Translations under genes and position numbers: made by a program
The notes under the pieces: generated by a model
What the model saw: the letters and a program-made list of their open reading frames with translations, nothing else
Database searches by the model: none
Told to the model about the DNA's origin: nothing
Part shown: piece after piece, positions 1 to 8,107 of the stretch
How positions within the stretch are numbered: position 1 is the first letter of the stretch
Layout of the letters: the number at the start of each line of letters is the position of its first letter
Assembly: GCF_002029235.1 (NCBI RefSeq)
Contig: NZ_MZGV01000018.1
Location: 1 to 64,000 of the forward strand
Origin: Clostridium oryzae
GTDB taxonomy: Bacteria; Bacillota; Clostridia; Clostridiales; Clostridiaceae
Direction of reading: 5' to 3'
Length of the DNA stretch: 64,000 nt

Positions 1-86
1 ATATAATATCGTATTTCCTATACAAGTAAATATTACTACTTTCATTCTATTTTGTAAACAAGCAAATTAATTTTTCTTTATATAAA

Positions 87-118
87 TTAAGGTGGAATTA
101 TCAAAAATTCCACCTTAA
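87..118 (-). terminator. Rho-independent terminator after azoR-like gene
   Basis: A perfect 13-bp inverted repeat (TTAAGGTGGAATT, 6-nt loop, AATTCCACCTTAA) lies six bases beyond the stop codon of the flavoprotein gene. In the minus direction the stem is followed by an AT-rich tail. It can work as the end of that transcript. Confidence 0.7.
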
Positions 119-123
119 AAATA

Positions 124-774
124 CTATTTTCTCCATATGTCATCCACTATTTCATTTATCTTATCCTCTGCTGACGCTATAGCTTTTTCCTTTTCTTTTT
201 CCGTACTTCCGGTACCGTCAACCAATAATTCCTCAAATTTTTTGATTCCCATAAATTTCATAATGTCTTCTACATAGTTTAATCCTTTATTCATAACTAT
301 TTTTAAAAGCCAGGGGATCGATGCTCCCGAAGACTGTATATACAATGCAGCTCTATATCTATCGTTTAGCAATCCTTCTATTTTATCATCATTAATACTA
401 ACAGTTTTCCCATCCATAACTACACAATCTATATATTCCTTCAAGGGTGCAGGGAATGAAAGATTCCACATTGGTGCTGCAAAAACATACAAATCAGCAT
501 TTTTAAATTGATCAACTAATTCTACTATTTTATGTACCTCATCTTTTTCTCTTTCAGTAAGTTTATTGAAATCTTCTTTCTTTAAAATACTGTTTCTATT
601 CTCAAAGTATTCATATTTAAGTCTGGGTATATGAGTTTTATATAAATCTAATTCTTCCAATACAAATTCTTTATGCTTTTCTAAAAAAGCATTAATGAAT
701 TTTCGAGCTACAGTTTTACTTGAAGACAAATTTTCTGGTTTTGAATTTATACTTATATATAATAACGTTTTCAT
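124..774 (-). CDS. FMN-dependent NADH-azoreductase-like flavodoxin-fold protein
   Basis: The 216-residue product has the AzoR/NAD(P)H quinone oxidoreductase layout. A beta strand MKTLLYISI is followed by a phosphate-binding serine-rich loop (residues about 12-18), and the central segment FAAPMWNLSFPAPLKEYID is typical of FMN-binding azoreductases. This family reduces azo dyes and quinones using NADH and probably acts in quinone or oxidative stress defence. I chose the ATG at 774 because an AAGGAG box sits 9 nt upstream; an in-frame TTG three codons earlier would place the start too close to that box. It is monocistronic, with its own terminator, and ends the window on the left. The family call is firm; the substrate is unknown. 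Confidence 0.85.
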   Translation of the reverse strand: MKTLLYISINSKPENLSSSKTVARKFINAFLEKHKEFVLEELDLYKTHIPRLKYEYFENRNSILKKEDFNKLTEREKDEVHKIVELVDQFKNADLYVFAAPMWNLSFPAPLKEYIDCVVMDGKTVSINDDKIEGLLNDRYRAALYIQSSGASIPWLLKIVMNKGLNYVEDIMKFMGIKKFEELLVDGTGSTEKEKEKAIASAEDKINEIVDDIWRK

Positions 775-948
775 ATAACTCAACTCCTTTTTCTTAATTT
801 AACCTAAACAAAGAAAGTTATACAAAAACATAAACACTAAATTTAGCAAATATCCTTTTTACTATATTAGTAATATCTTCTTATACGAAGTATAATATAT
901 GTGCTCAAATAATAAACTCTGCTACGAATGCTTCTATATTTATAAGTA

Positions 949-1764
949 TTATTCCTTTCTATACAAAGCTGGAATTACATATTTAAATTTTGTACTGCAT
1001 CTATTAAGCGATTCAGAATGTCCTATTACAAGATACCCTCCATCCTCTAATATATCATAAAATTTGTTAACCAAATTTTTCCTAACAATGTCATCAAAGT
1101 ATATCATTACATTTCTGCAAAAAATTACGTGAAACTTGCGTCTAAACGGGAAAGTACTTTTCATCAAATTAAATCGTCTAAAAATAATTTCCTTTTTTAT
1201 ATTATCGCTTATAAGATATTTATCGGTACCACTGCTTCTAAAGTATCTGCTTAACCAAAACGGCGGTAAAGAGTCAATTGATTCCTTACTATACTCTCCT
1301 CTTATCGCTTTTTCTAGAACAGTAGCACAAATATCAGTAGCTAAAATTTTTGTATCCCACTGCTTCTTTTCAGCGCCAAAAAATTCGTCTAATATCATAG
1401 CTACAGTATATGGCTCCTCACCGCTAGAACATCCTGCACTCCATATTCTTAAATCTTTATCTGTTATTCTGCTTTTCAGGGATGGTAGAATATTTTCTTT
1501 AAAATAAACAAAATGTTCTGATTCACGCATAAAGAATGTATGATTTGTAGTAATCTTATTCACAAGTGTATTTATAGCTCTTCCTGTTTTATCAGAAATA
1601 ACATAATTATAATATTCCGTAAAATTATCAATTCCATTTTCAATAAGAACATTATGCAGCCTTCCAATTAAGAGCACCTGCTTTTTGTCACCCAGATTTA
1701 TTCCATATGTTTCTTTTATGAGTTCAGCTATTTTATAATATTCTTGCTCTGTTATACCTACCAT
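949..1764 (-). CDS. cheR: Chemotaxis protein methyltransferase CheR
   Basis: The 271-residue protein has the CheR N-terminal helical domain (about 1-75) followed by the SAM-dependent methyltransferase domain. The SAM-binding motif WSAGCSSGEEPYT is near residue 110, and FHVIFCRNVMIYFD and GYLVIGHSES follow as usual. CheR methylates glutamates on chemoreceptors and so sets adaptation. It is the last gene of the minus-strand chemotaxis operon, 37 bp downstream of the receptor gene. The ATG at 1764 has an AGGTGAT box. No cheB, cheC or cheD is present in this operon, so the demethylating partner must be encoded elsewhere. Confidence 0.95.
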   Translation of the reverse strand: MVGITEQEYYKIAELIKETYGINLGDKKQVLLIGRLHNVLIENGIDNFTEYYNYVISDKTGRAINTLVNKITTNHTFFMRESEHFVYFKENILPSLKSRITDKDLRIWSAGCSSGEEPYTVAMILDEFFGAEKKQWDTKILATDICATVLEKAIRGEYSKESIDSLPPFWLSRYFRSSGTDKYLISDNIKKEIIFRRFNLMKSTFPFRRKFHVIFCRNVMIYFDDIVRKNLVNKFYDILEDGGYLVIGHSESLNRCSTKFKYVIPALYRKE

Positions 1765-1801
1765 GATATCACCTGTTCTAATAAACTATTACAATATCTT
1801 A

Positions 1802-3724
1802 CTAATACTTACCAAACTCAGTATCGCTTAAATCTATTTTTATTTTAGAAGAGCTTTCTGCTTTAGATTTTTCATTCTTCATATTTTCAAGCATCTTCAG
1901 TATCTCCGGACTCAGCTCTTCTAGGACTCCTTCCTTTAACATCATTTTATTAAGCTCAAATCTGTTAACTAAATTTCTTAGCAATTGTGCCTGACTAGCT
2001 AGCTCTTCACTTGCAGAAGCACTCTCCTCGGATGTTGCAGAATTCGTCTGAACTACCTGCGACACTTGTATAATGCCTTGATTTATCTGAGAAATAGCTG
2101 AAGCCTGTTCATTAGAGGCAATAGCTATTTCCTCTACTAGACTATCTACTTTTGCAACTGATTCAACTATCTTATCTAGTGCCAAAGCTGTGTCATTTGC
2201 TATTTTAGTGCCATCATCGACTTTTAGCATAGAACTTTCAATTAGTACAGTAGTCTCTTTAGCTGCATTAGCACTTCTTGCTGCTAAGTTTCTAACCTCT
2301 TCTGCTACCACTGCAAAGCCTTTTCCGTGCTGTCCTGCCCTAGCTGCTTCCACTGCTACATTAAGGGCTAAAATATTAGTTTGAAATGCTATTTCATCTA
2401 TTACTTTAATGATTTTTGATATATTATTTGATGATTCGTTTATCTCCTCCATAGCCCTAAGCATATTTTCCATATGCTTATTGCCGCTTAATGCTGTTTC
2501 TTTTGCCACTATACCCATCTCATTTGCTTGATTAGCATTATCAGCATTCTGTTGAGTCTGTGCAGAAATTTGTTCTAATGAAGCAGTTAATTCTTCAACG
2601 GAGCTTGCCTGCTCAGTTGAACTTTGAGATAGTTCTTGAGCTGAATCAGATATTTGTTTTGCTCCTGCTGCTACTTGCTCTGCTGCACCATTAATGTTAT
2701 TTAATACTTCATTAAATGATTTTATTGTGTTATTTATAGCCTCACTTAAAAGAGCATACTCTCCTTTGTAGCCTTCACTCATATTTGCAGTTAAATCTCC
2801 TTTAGCCATTTTCTGCATAATATCTACAGCTTCATTTATAGGTTTCACCACTGCATTCATAGTTCTATTCATACCATTAATAACTTCCTGATATCCACCT
2901 TCAAATTTGTTCTCGTTTCCTCTTACATTTAAGATCCCATTTATCGTTGAATCAGCCAGTGCCTCAACTTCTTCAATCAATTCCTTTATCGTATCCATCA
3001 TTCTTACACAAGCAGGCATCAATTCATCATTATCACTCCTTTTGCCTAATTTTTTAAATTCTTCTAATCTGCTTATATCACCCTTAGATATTCTATTAAA
3101 GATATCGACAACATTAAATATTCTTTCTTGAACTGTATTTATCGCTTCAGCTAATTCATTTAATTGACCTCCGTATGCATTTCTCATAGAAACTGTGTAG
3201 TCATTTACTGCCATTCTACCCAATACTCCCTTTGCTTCAGTTATAGGCAAAACAATATTATCGAGCATGTTGTTAGTTCCTTCCAGTATTTCTTTATATA
3301 TTCCATTTACTTTTTCAGTATTACAGCGTGCATTTAATTTTCCTTCATCAGCCAATTTATTTACTTTAAGCTGTTCACCCACTAGAGTAGTAAAAGTACA
3401 TATTAATTTCTCCAGCGAATTTTCTAAAATTCCTATTTCATCTTTTCTTTTTAGTTTAAATTTCATATCAATATTACCGTCAGCTATATCATTTACTATG
3501 CTAGTGAGTCTCCCTAATGGATCTGTTATACTTCGGCATATAATATATGCTATTATTCCATTTATAATTATTATACTTGCTAGAGCCACTAGTACTGTAG
3601 GCGCATTCCCGTAATCAATTTTAGGTGACATTACTGCTGTAAATGTTGCTATTGATGCTATTGATACAATAAAAAATCCTATTACTAATTTTACGAATAA
3701 TTTGACATTATTAAAAAATTTCAT
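1802..3724 (-). CDS. Methyl-accepting chemotaxis protein, short extracytoplasmic loop, multiple HAMP-like segments
   Basis: The 640-residue receptor begins with a transmembrane helix (about 10-30), only about 15 residues outside the membrane, and a second helix (about 43-62). A canonical HAMP domain follows, then further HAMP-like segments (about 140-330), and a C-terminal MCP signalling hairpin whose tip carries AFQTNILALNVAVEAARAG. It lacks the usual large periplasmic sensor domain, so it probably senses membrane state or an intracellular signal rather than an extracellular ligand. The start is the ATG at 3724, preceded by a GGAGG box 9 nt away; an upstream GTG-type start would overlap cheW. 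It lies between cheW and cheR. Confidence 0.9.
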   Translation of the reverse strand: MKFFNNVKLFVKLVIGFFIVSIASIATFTAVMSPKIDYGNAPTVLVALASIIIINGIIAYIICRSITDPLGRLTSIVNDIADGNIDMKFKLKRKDEIGILENSLEKLICTFTTLVGEQLKVNKLADEGKLNARCNTEKVNGIYKEILEGTNNMLDNIVLPITEAKGVLGRMAVNDYTVSMRNAYGGQLNELAEAINTVQERIFNVVDIFNRISKGDISRLEEFKKLGKRSDNDELMPACVRMMDTIKELIEEVEALADSTINGILNVRGNENKFEGGYQEVINGMNRTMNAVVKPINEAVDIMQKMAKGDLTANMSEGYKGEYALLSEAINNTIKSFNEVLNNINGAAEQVAAGAKQISDSAQELSQSSTEQASSVEELTASLEQISAQTQQNADNANQANEMGIVAKETALSGNKHMENMLRAMEEINESSNNISKIIKVIDEIAFQTNILALNVAVEAARAGQHGKGFAVVAEEVRNLAARSANAAKETTVLIESSMLKVDDGTKIANDTALALDKIVESVAKVDSLVEEIAIASNEQASAISQINQGIIQVSQVVQTNSATSEESASASEELASQAQLLRNLVNRFELNKMMLKEGVLEELSPEILKMLENMKNEKSKAESSSKIKIDLSDTEFGKY

Positions 3725-3740
3725 TTCACTGCGCCTCCAT

Positions 3741-4229
3741 TTATATACCATTTATTATTTCGTTATCCTTATCACTTAAAAGCTTATCACAATCTAAAAT
3801 CAGCTTTACACTATCACCTGCTTTACCGATACCTTTGATATACTTATTATAGGTTCCATTAAATTCAGGTGGCTGCACAACATTCTCTTCACTTATAGAT
3901 ATAACCTCTGCAACACCATCCACTATTAGCCCAACTGATACATCATTCATATCCACTATGATTATACAAGTTCTGTCTGTGTAGTTCTTAAACTCTTTTT
4001 TAAATCTAATGCGTACATCCATTACGGGAATTATCTTTCCCCTAAGATTAATTATTCCCATAATATAATCAGGTACCTCAGGCACTTCTGTAATTGGATG
4101 TATTCCAATTATCTCTGTTACATATCTAATTTCAACTCCATAAAACTCTTTCTCAATTTCAAATATAAGATACTTGTCTTTTTGAGTGTCTTCCTCATTA
4201 ATTTCTACTTCTTCAGTATCATCTATCAT
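3741..4229 (-). CDS. cheW: Chemotaxis coupling protein CheW
   Basis: CheW scaffolds receptors to the CheA kinase. The 162-residue protein has an acidic N-terminal extension of about 17 residues, then the CheW SH3-like fold with the motifs VTEIIGIHPITEVP and MGIINLRGKIIPVMD, and the second subdomain IVDGVAEVISI. A GAGGTG box precedes the ATG at 4229. It lies 24 bp after cheA in the same operon. Nothing is odd apart from the acidic N-terminus. Confidence 0.95.
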   Translation of the reverse strand: MIDDTEEVEINEEDTQKDKYLIFEIEKEFYGVEIRYVTEIIGIHPITEVPEVPDYIMGIINLRGKIIPVMDVRIRFKKEFKNYTDRTCIIIVDMNDVSVGLIVDGVAEVISISEENVVQPPEFNGTYNKYIKGIGKAGDSVKLILDCDKLLSDKDNEIINGI

Positions 4230-4253
4230 ATCTTGACACCTCTCTTATAAAAT

Positions 4254-6271
4254 CTAACCAAATAAATTTTCGACATCAATTATCAGACTAATACTTCCAT
4301 CGCCTAGCAATGTACAGCCCATTAATCCTTTAACATTTTTAAGATAATTAGGCAGCGCTTTTACGACAACTTGACGTTCACCAATAAGCTCATCAGCAAA
4401 TACCACTACTCCCTTGTTTTGATTCTCTACCATTATGCATATACCATCACAGATATTTTGAATAGACGTAGCAACGTTATATATTGCATGTAATCTTTTT
4501 ATTGGATAACATTTTCCTCTCACTATAACCATTTCATTTCCATCTGTATCCATAATAATATCTTGCTTTTTAACCTTAAAAGATTCTTTTATAGCTGTAG
4601 TTGGGATAGTATATTTTGATTTACCAACAGTGATATTCATTCCATCTATAATGGCCAATGTCAATGGAATTTTAAGGGCTATAGTCGTACTCTCACCCAG
4701 TTCACTTTCAATTTCTACAGTTCCGCCTATCCGTTCTATATTTTTGCACACCACATCCATTCCAACTCCCCTACCCGAAAATTCACTTACGTTATCTTTA
4801 GTGGAAAATCCTGGCATACAAATAAACTTATATATTTCTTTAGCTGTAACCTCCTTACCTAAATCATTCCATAAATTGTTTTCTTTAGCTTTTGCTAAAA
4901 TTTTGTCCTTGTTAAGTCCTCTACCATTATCTTTTACTATAATAAGAACCTCTCCGCTAGAATTCTTAGCTTCTAGTGTTATTTCCGCAGGCTCATTTTT
5001 ACCTTTTTCCTTTCTTTCAGCATCACTCTCTATGCCATGATCTACCGAGTTACGAATCAAATGCATTAACGGATCTGATATATGCTCAATTATGTTTTTG
5101 TCTACCTCTGTATCTTGTCCATATATTTTTAATTCGACTTTTTTATCTAACTTTTTTCCCATATCTCTTACAATTCGATTCATCTTATAAAACGTATTAG
5201 CAAGAGGAACCATTCGTATTGACATAACTATAGCTTGTAATTCATTTATTATCTTATGAAGTTGAACAGTTGCTTTCTTGAAATTAGGCAAATCCATATT
5301 GCTTACATCTGGATTTTCTCTAACCATAGCTTCTGCGATAACGATTTCTCCAACTAAATCCATAAGCTTGTCTACTTTATCTACATTAACACTGATAATA
5401 TTTTGATACTGGGATTTAGGTTTTTCATTTCTCTGAAATACCGTACCTATGGTGCTATCATCCTGCTTAACTATTTCACACTTTACACCGTCTATATTTT
5501 CATCTTTTTCAATATTATGAGCATGTAAGTAAATAAGTTCCAGGCTCTTTAATGATATAGTTGTATCATTAAAAAAGTTTGTATCTTTTCATACTCATTG
5601 TCCCAATTAAAGAATACTATTAAACCATTTCTTTTTATAAAGCCTTCACAATTTTCAGATTCCAGAATATCTTCAGGTATGTAATAATAATCATCTGTAT
5701 GTTCTTTTAAGTTATTTAGCACCATGATAGCTCTAAAGCTTTCCATTCCGCTTTCTTCTTCAAATTTAATTACGGCTTTATAATCATACTTATGTACTAA
5801 TTCCTTATTAATCAAGATTTTTGTAGATTTGTTTTGTTTTTTGCAATCCCCGTTGTTGTTACAATCCTTAGATGCTTGAAGCAGTTTCTTTATATTATTT
5901 ATAATATCCGCTGCATTGCCATCAACGTCATCACAGTTTTTTATTTTTTGTAATTCTATTTTAATAAAATCGATTCCATCTAAAACTAAGTCAGATAGCT
6001 TACTCTTATTTACATACTTTACCTTTTTCTCACGTATAAAATAAAATAACTCCTCTAATTCGTGTGCCAAAGTAGAAATATTGTGATAGCTCATCATCGC
6101 AGACGATCCTTTTATAGTATGCATAATTCTAAATATTTCATTTATATCATTGGAACTAAACTCGTTCTCTCTTTCAGCATAAAGAATAAGTTGCTCCAGT
6201 TGTTCAATAAGCTGCGACGTTTCAAATATGTAAATATCCAGCATAGAATCATTCTTATATTCATCTGCCAT
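4254..6271 (-). pseudogene. cheA: Chemotaxis histidine kinase CheA, interrupted by a -1 frameshift
   Basis: CheA autophosphorylates and passes phosphate to CheY. The gene is in two frames. The first (start 6271, stop 5549) encodes P1/Hpt with the phospho-accepting histidine in IMHTIKGSSAMM and a CheY-docking P2-like domain. The second carries P3 dimerisation, the P4 ATPase (LIRNSVDHGIE, GRGVGMDVV) and the P5 CheW-like domain. Reading the second frame upstream shows that it stays open to 5589, and the two join exactly at a run of six T's (5571-5576). Adding one T, or slipping back one base there, gives a normal 672-residue CheA. The GAGGTG box fixes the ATG at 6271 rather than the GTG at 6280. 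The defect may be a sequencing error, a real mutation or programmed frameshifting. Confidence 0.85.
5551..5576 (-). other. Slippery heptamer and adjoining small hairpin in cheA
   Basis: On the coding strand the zero-frame codons TTT TTA preceded by T form T TTT TTA (5576 to 5570), the classical -1 slippery heptamer. Slipping back one base puts the ribosome into the frame of the CheA C-terminal half. A 7-bp AT-rich inverted repeat (AATGATA...TATCATT, 5551-5570) follows at once, closer than the usual 5-8 nt spacer. The zero-frame stop is about 20 nt downstream. Confidence 0.5.
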
Positions 6272-6298
6272 AAATTTCACCTCTGCAAAACTTTTCCA

Positions 6299-6661
6299 TT
6301 ATAGTGCCGCTACTTTATTTAATGTTTCAATTACATAATCCTCTTTAAATGGTTTTACAATAAAAGCTTTGGCACCATTTAGCAGAGCTCTCCTCACCTG
6401 TACTTCTTGTCCTAATGCAGAAACTATAATTATTTTTGCCTTTGAATCAAAATTTATAATTTGTTTTAAAGCACCCATTCCGTCCATTTCAGGCATATTT
6501 ATATCCATTGTTACAATGTCAGGTTTCAAAGCTTTGTATAAGTTTACACCTTTTATACCGTTTTCAGCCTCTCCAACAACTTCAAATCCATTTTTTCTTA
6601 AAGATATTTTTAAAGCCTCTCTCATGAACATAGCATCATCTATTATCAACACTTTTTTCAT
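6299..6661 (-). CDS. cheY: CheY-like single-domain response regulator
   Basis: This 120-residue protein is only a receiver domain. The acidic pair is in VLIIDDAMFMR, the phospho-acceptor aspartate in VTMDINMPEMDG, the conserved Ser/Thr in IIIVSALG and the lysine in FIVKPF. It probably carries the CheA phosphoryl signal to the flagellar switch. It is the first gene of the operon, 27 bp ahead of the cheA start. The ATG at 6661 has an AAGGGGG box. A long leader of more than 400 nt containing a c-di-GMP riboswitch lies upstream. Confidence 0.92.
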   Translation of the reverse strand: MKKVLIIDDAMFMREALKISLRKNGFEVVGEAENGIKGVNLYKALKPDIVTMDINMPEMDGMGALKQIINFDSKAKIIIVSALGQEVQVRRALLNGAKAFIVKPFKEDYVIETLNKVAAL

Positions 6662-7099
6662 ATAGCTGTTCCCCCTTAATATGTCTAATATATTGACTTT
6701 AAATTTTCTACATAGATATAAAAATTTTAGATAAGCAATGCAGCATTAAATTATTAGCTTATAAATGTATTAATAATACATTTCATGCGCAATTACTGCA
6801 TCAAGGAATTAAATTAAGATTAAATTAAAGAATATTTTTCCAATTTGACATGAATAAAATTTACCGAAAAAGAAAACACAAGAATTTTAGATAACTTAGC
6901 TTTTTGCTTAGCTATCTATAAAGCTAACCCCCTTTACAGCATTTTTTTCTAGTCAATAACCTTAACGGATTAACATATTCTACCATAATTAAAGAAATGC
7001 TTTGAATAAGACTTAAATAGAAATATATTTTATTATAAATCATTTGTTTTTTTATTATTACCTTTATCTCTATTTGTACATAATATTTACATTAGATAT
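6662..7099 (-). other. Long untranslated leader between riboswitch and cheY
   Basis: No reading frame is credible in this AT-rich stretch. In the minus direction it begins at the 3' side of the riboswitch and contains a small hairpin (TTAGCT, 8-nt loop, AGCTAA; 6908-6927) preceded by a GGGGG run. I see no convincing U-tract terminator, so the expression platform of the riboswitch is unclear. Confidence 0.4.
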
Positions 7100-7196
7100 T
7101 AATCATGGTAACCAGACAATCTTGGCAGCATACTACTTTAGATTCACGGCTTTGCGTATCAACCTTTCGGAAGACTTGCCTTTTAATCATTGATTA
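7100..7196 (-). ncRNA. c-di-GMP-I (GEMM) riboswitch
   Basis: The minus strand shows the GEMM layout. P1 is TAATCA (7196-7191) pairing with TGATTA (7105-7100). A GGCAAG element follows, then a stem capped by GAAA, the hallmark ACGCAAAGCC (7157-7148), a TCTAAAG segment, and the P3 3' side ending CTGGTTACC. GEMM RNAs bind cyclic di-GMP and often control motility and chemotaxis genes. This one lies upstream of the cheY-cheA-cheW-mcp-cheR operon. The GAAA-capped stem contains two U-U mismatches. Whether ligand binding turns the operon on or off cannot be read from the sequence. Confidence 0.85.
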
Positions 7197-7279
7197 TTAA
7201 CTAAATATTTGAGAATTACTTACAATATTTTTATTATATATTTGATTTCATAATACCATATTAACCATTTTCTGTCTAC

Positions 7280-7285
7280 ATTATA
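7280..7285 (-). promoter_or_regulatory. Candidate -10 element upstream of the riboswitch
   Basis: A perfect TATAAT in the minus direction is preceded by GTAG. It lies about 85 nt before the riboswitch P1 stem. No clear -35 hexamer is found at 17 bp, so this is a weak call. No sigma-D type motility promoter was recognised. Confidence 0.35.
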
Positions 7286-7351
7286 CTACAAAATATTACA
7301 AAAATCATGAAATATTATTTTATATAAATATGATTTAATTCAAGAGTAAAA

Positions 7352-7400
7352 AGAGAAGTTATCTCTGTCAGTCCAAAATACCTTCTCCGATTACTTCTCC
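7352..7400 (-). terminator. Possible terminator of the nif operon tail
   Basis: Downstream of the AnfO-like gene an imperfect inverted repeat (about GGAGAAGTAATC pairing with GATAACTTCTCT in the minus direction) encloses a loop of about 25 nt and is followed by CTTTTT. It is a plausible end for the long nif transcript, but the loop is large. Confidence 0.4.
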
Positions 7401-7431
7401 ATTTATACAAACCCTATGTTCTTACAATACT

Positions 7432-8067
7432 TTATAATTTACAATTTGTTATACGTTTTTCATATTTATTGATAACCTTGACTAAAAAGCTATTTTCAGA
7501 AAGTTTATTAGTAGTAAACTTAAAACCAAGTTTAGGGAGTTCATTATTGAACCATGGCGGTATATGACTGCACATTATATCTAAATAGCAAAATAATTTT
7601 TTATGAAAAAAAGGCAGTAAAACCTGCTTTGTAGTCACTTTTTCATTATGTTCCATAACCTCCCTTAAATCAATAAAATAGTAACCTTCCTCTTTTTCTA
7701 TAGGCTTCGGAATTGTTTCTGGAATCTTTTTTTCTTGCAGCTCCTTCAATTCATTCTGTTCTATATAATCTAGAAAATCAACAGGTTTTCCGGAAACTCT
7801 CCATATATTAAAATCCATGCTTTCTAGTATATTGTACGTTATACCCGTAACATCTTCAGCTGCAAAAACTTTGCAGTCGTCAAGTTTCAGTACCATATTT
7901 TTTATACTGTCTCTTATACTTCCAATACCCATAGTACTATCTATACTGAAAGAGACTTCTTTTTTTATATTCCAGTTTCTATCAACTTTTGAATATAATC
8001 TTACAGTACCAGATGAATTAAATGAAATCACATTATCATTTTCATCTAAAAACACTGCAATATCCAT
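7432..8067 (-). CDS. AnfO-like nitrogenase accessory protein
   Basis: This 211-residue protein resembles the AnfO family, named after a gene of the iron-only nitrogenase cluster. It opens with IAVFLDENDNVISF, and the segment LDDCKVFAAEDVTGITYNI with FNIWRVSGKPVDFLDYI matches the conserved core of that family as I remember it. The molecular function of AnfO is not established. An AGGAGGGG box precedes the ATG at 8067. It lies 40 bp after the DUF2325-like gene and appears to be the last gene of the nif transcript. There are no anfHDGK genes here, so if the family call is right it is serving (or left over beside) a molybdenum nitrogenase. Confidence 0.7.
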   Translation of the reverse strand: MDIAVFLDENDNVISFNSSGTVRLYSKVDRNWNIKKEVSFSIDSTMGIGSIRDSIKNMVLKLDDCKVFAAEDVTGITYNILESMDFNIWRVSGKPVDFLDYIEQNELKELQEKKIPETIPKPIEKEEGYYFIDLREVMEHNEKVTTKQVLLPFFHKKLFCYLDIMCSHIPPWFNNELPKLGFKFTTNKLSENSFLVKVINKYEKRITNCKL

Positions 8068-8107
8068 TCTAACCCCTCCTGTCTAAACATTTATTAATAA
8101 CAAATAC

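Noticed and set aside
6890-6965. A possible second GEMM riboswitch in the cheY leader (AGCAAAAAGCTAAG...TCTAAAA)
   Set aside because: It lacks the ACGCAAAGC core, the GAAA-capped stem and a closing P1.
7432-8067. Presence of an alternative iron-only nitrogenase
   Set aside because: Only an AnfO-like accessory gene is found. The cofactor motifs and gene set are those of the Mo enzyme, and no anfH, D, G or K is in the window.
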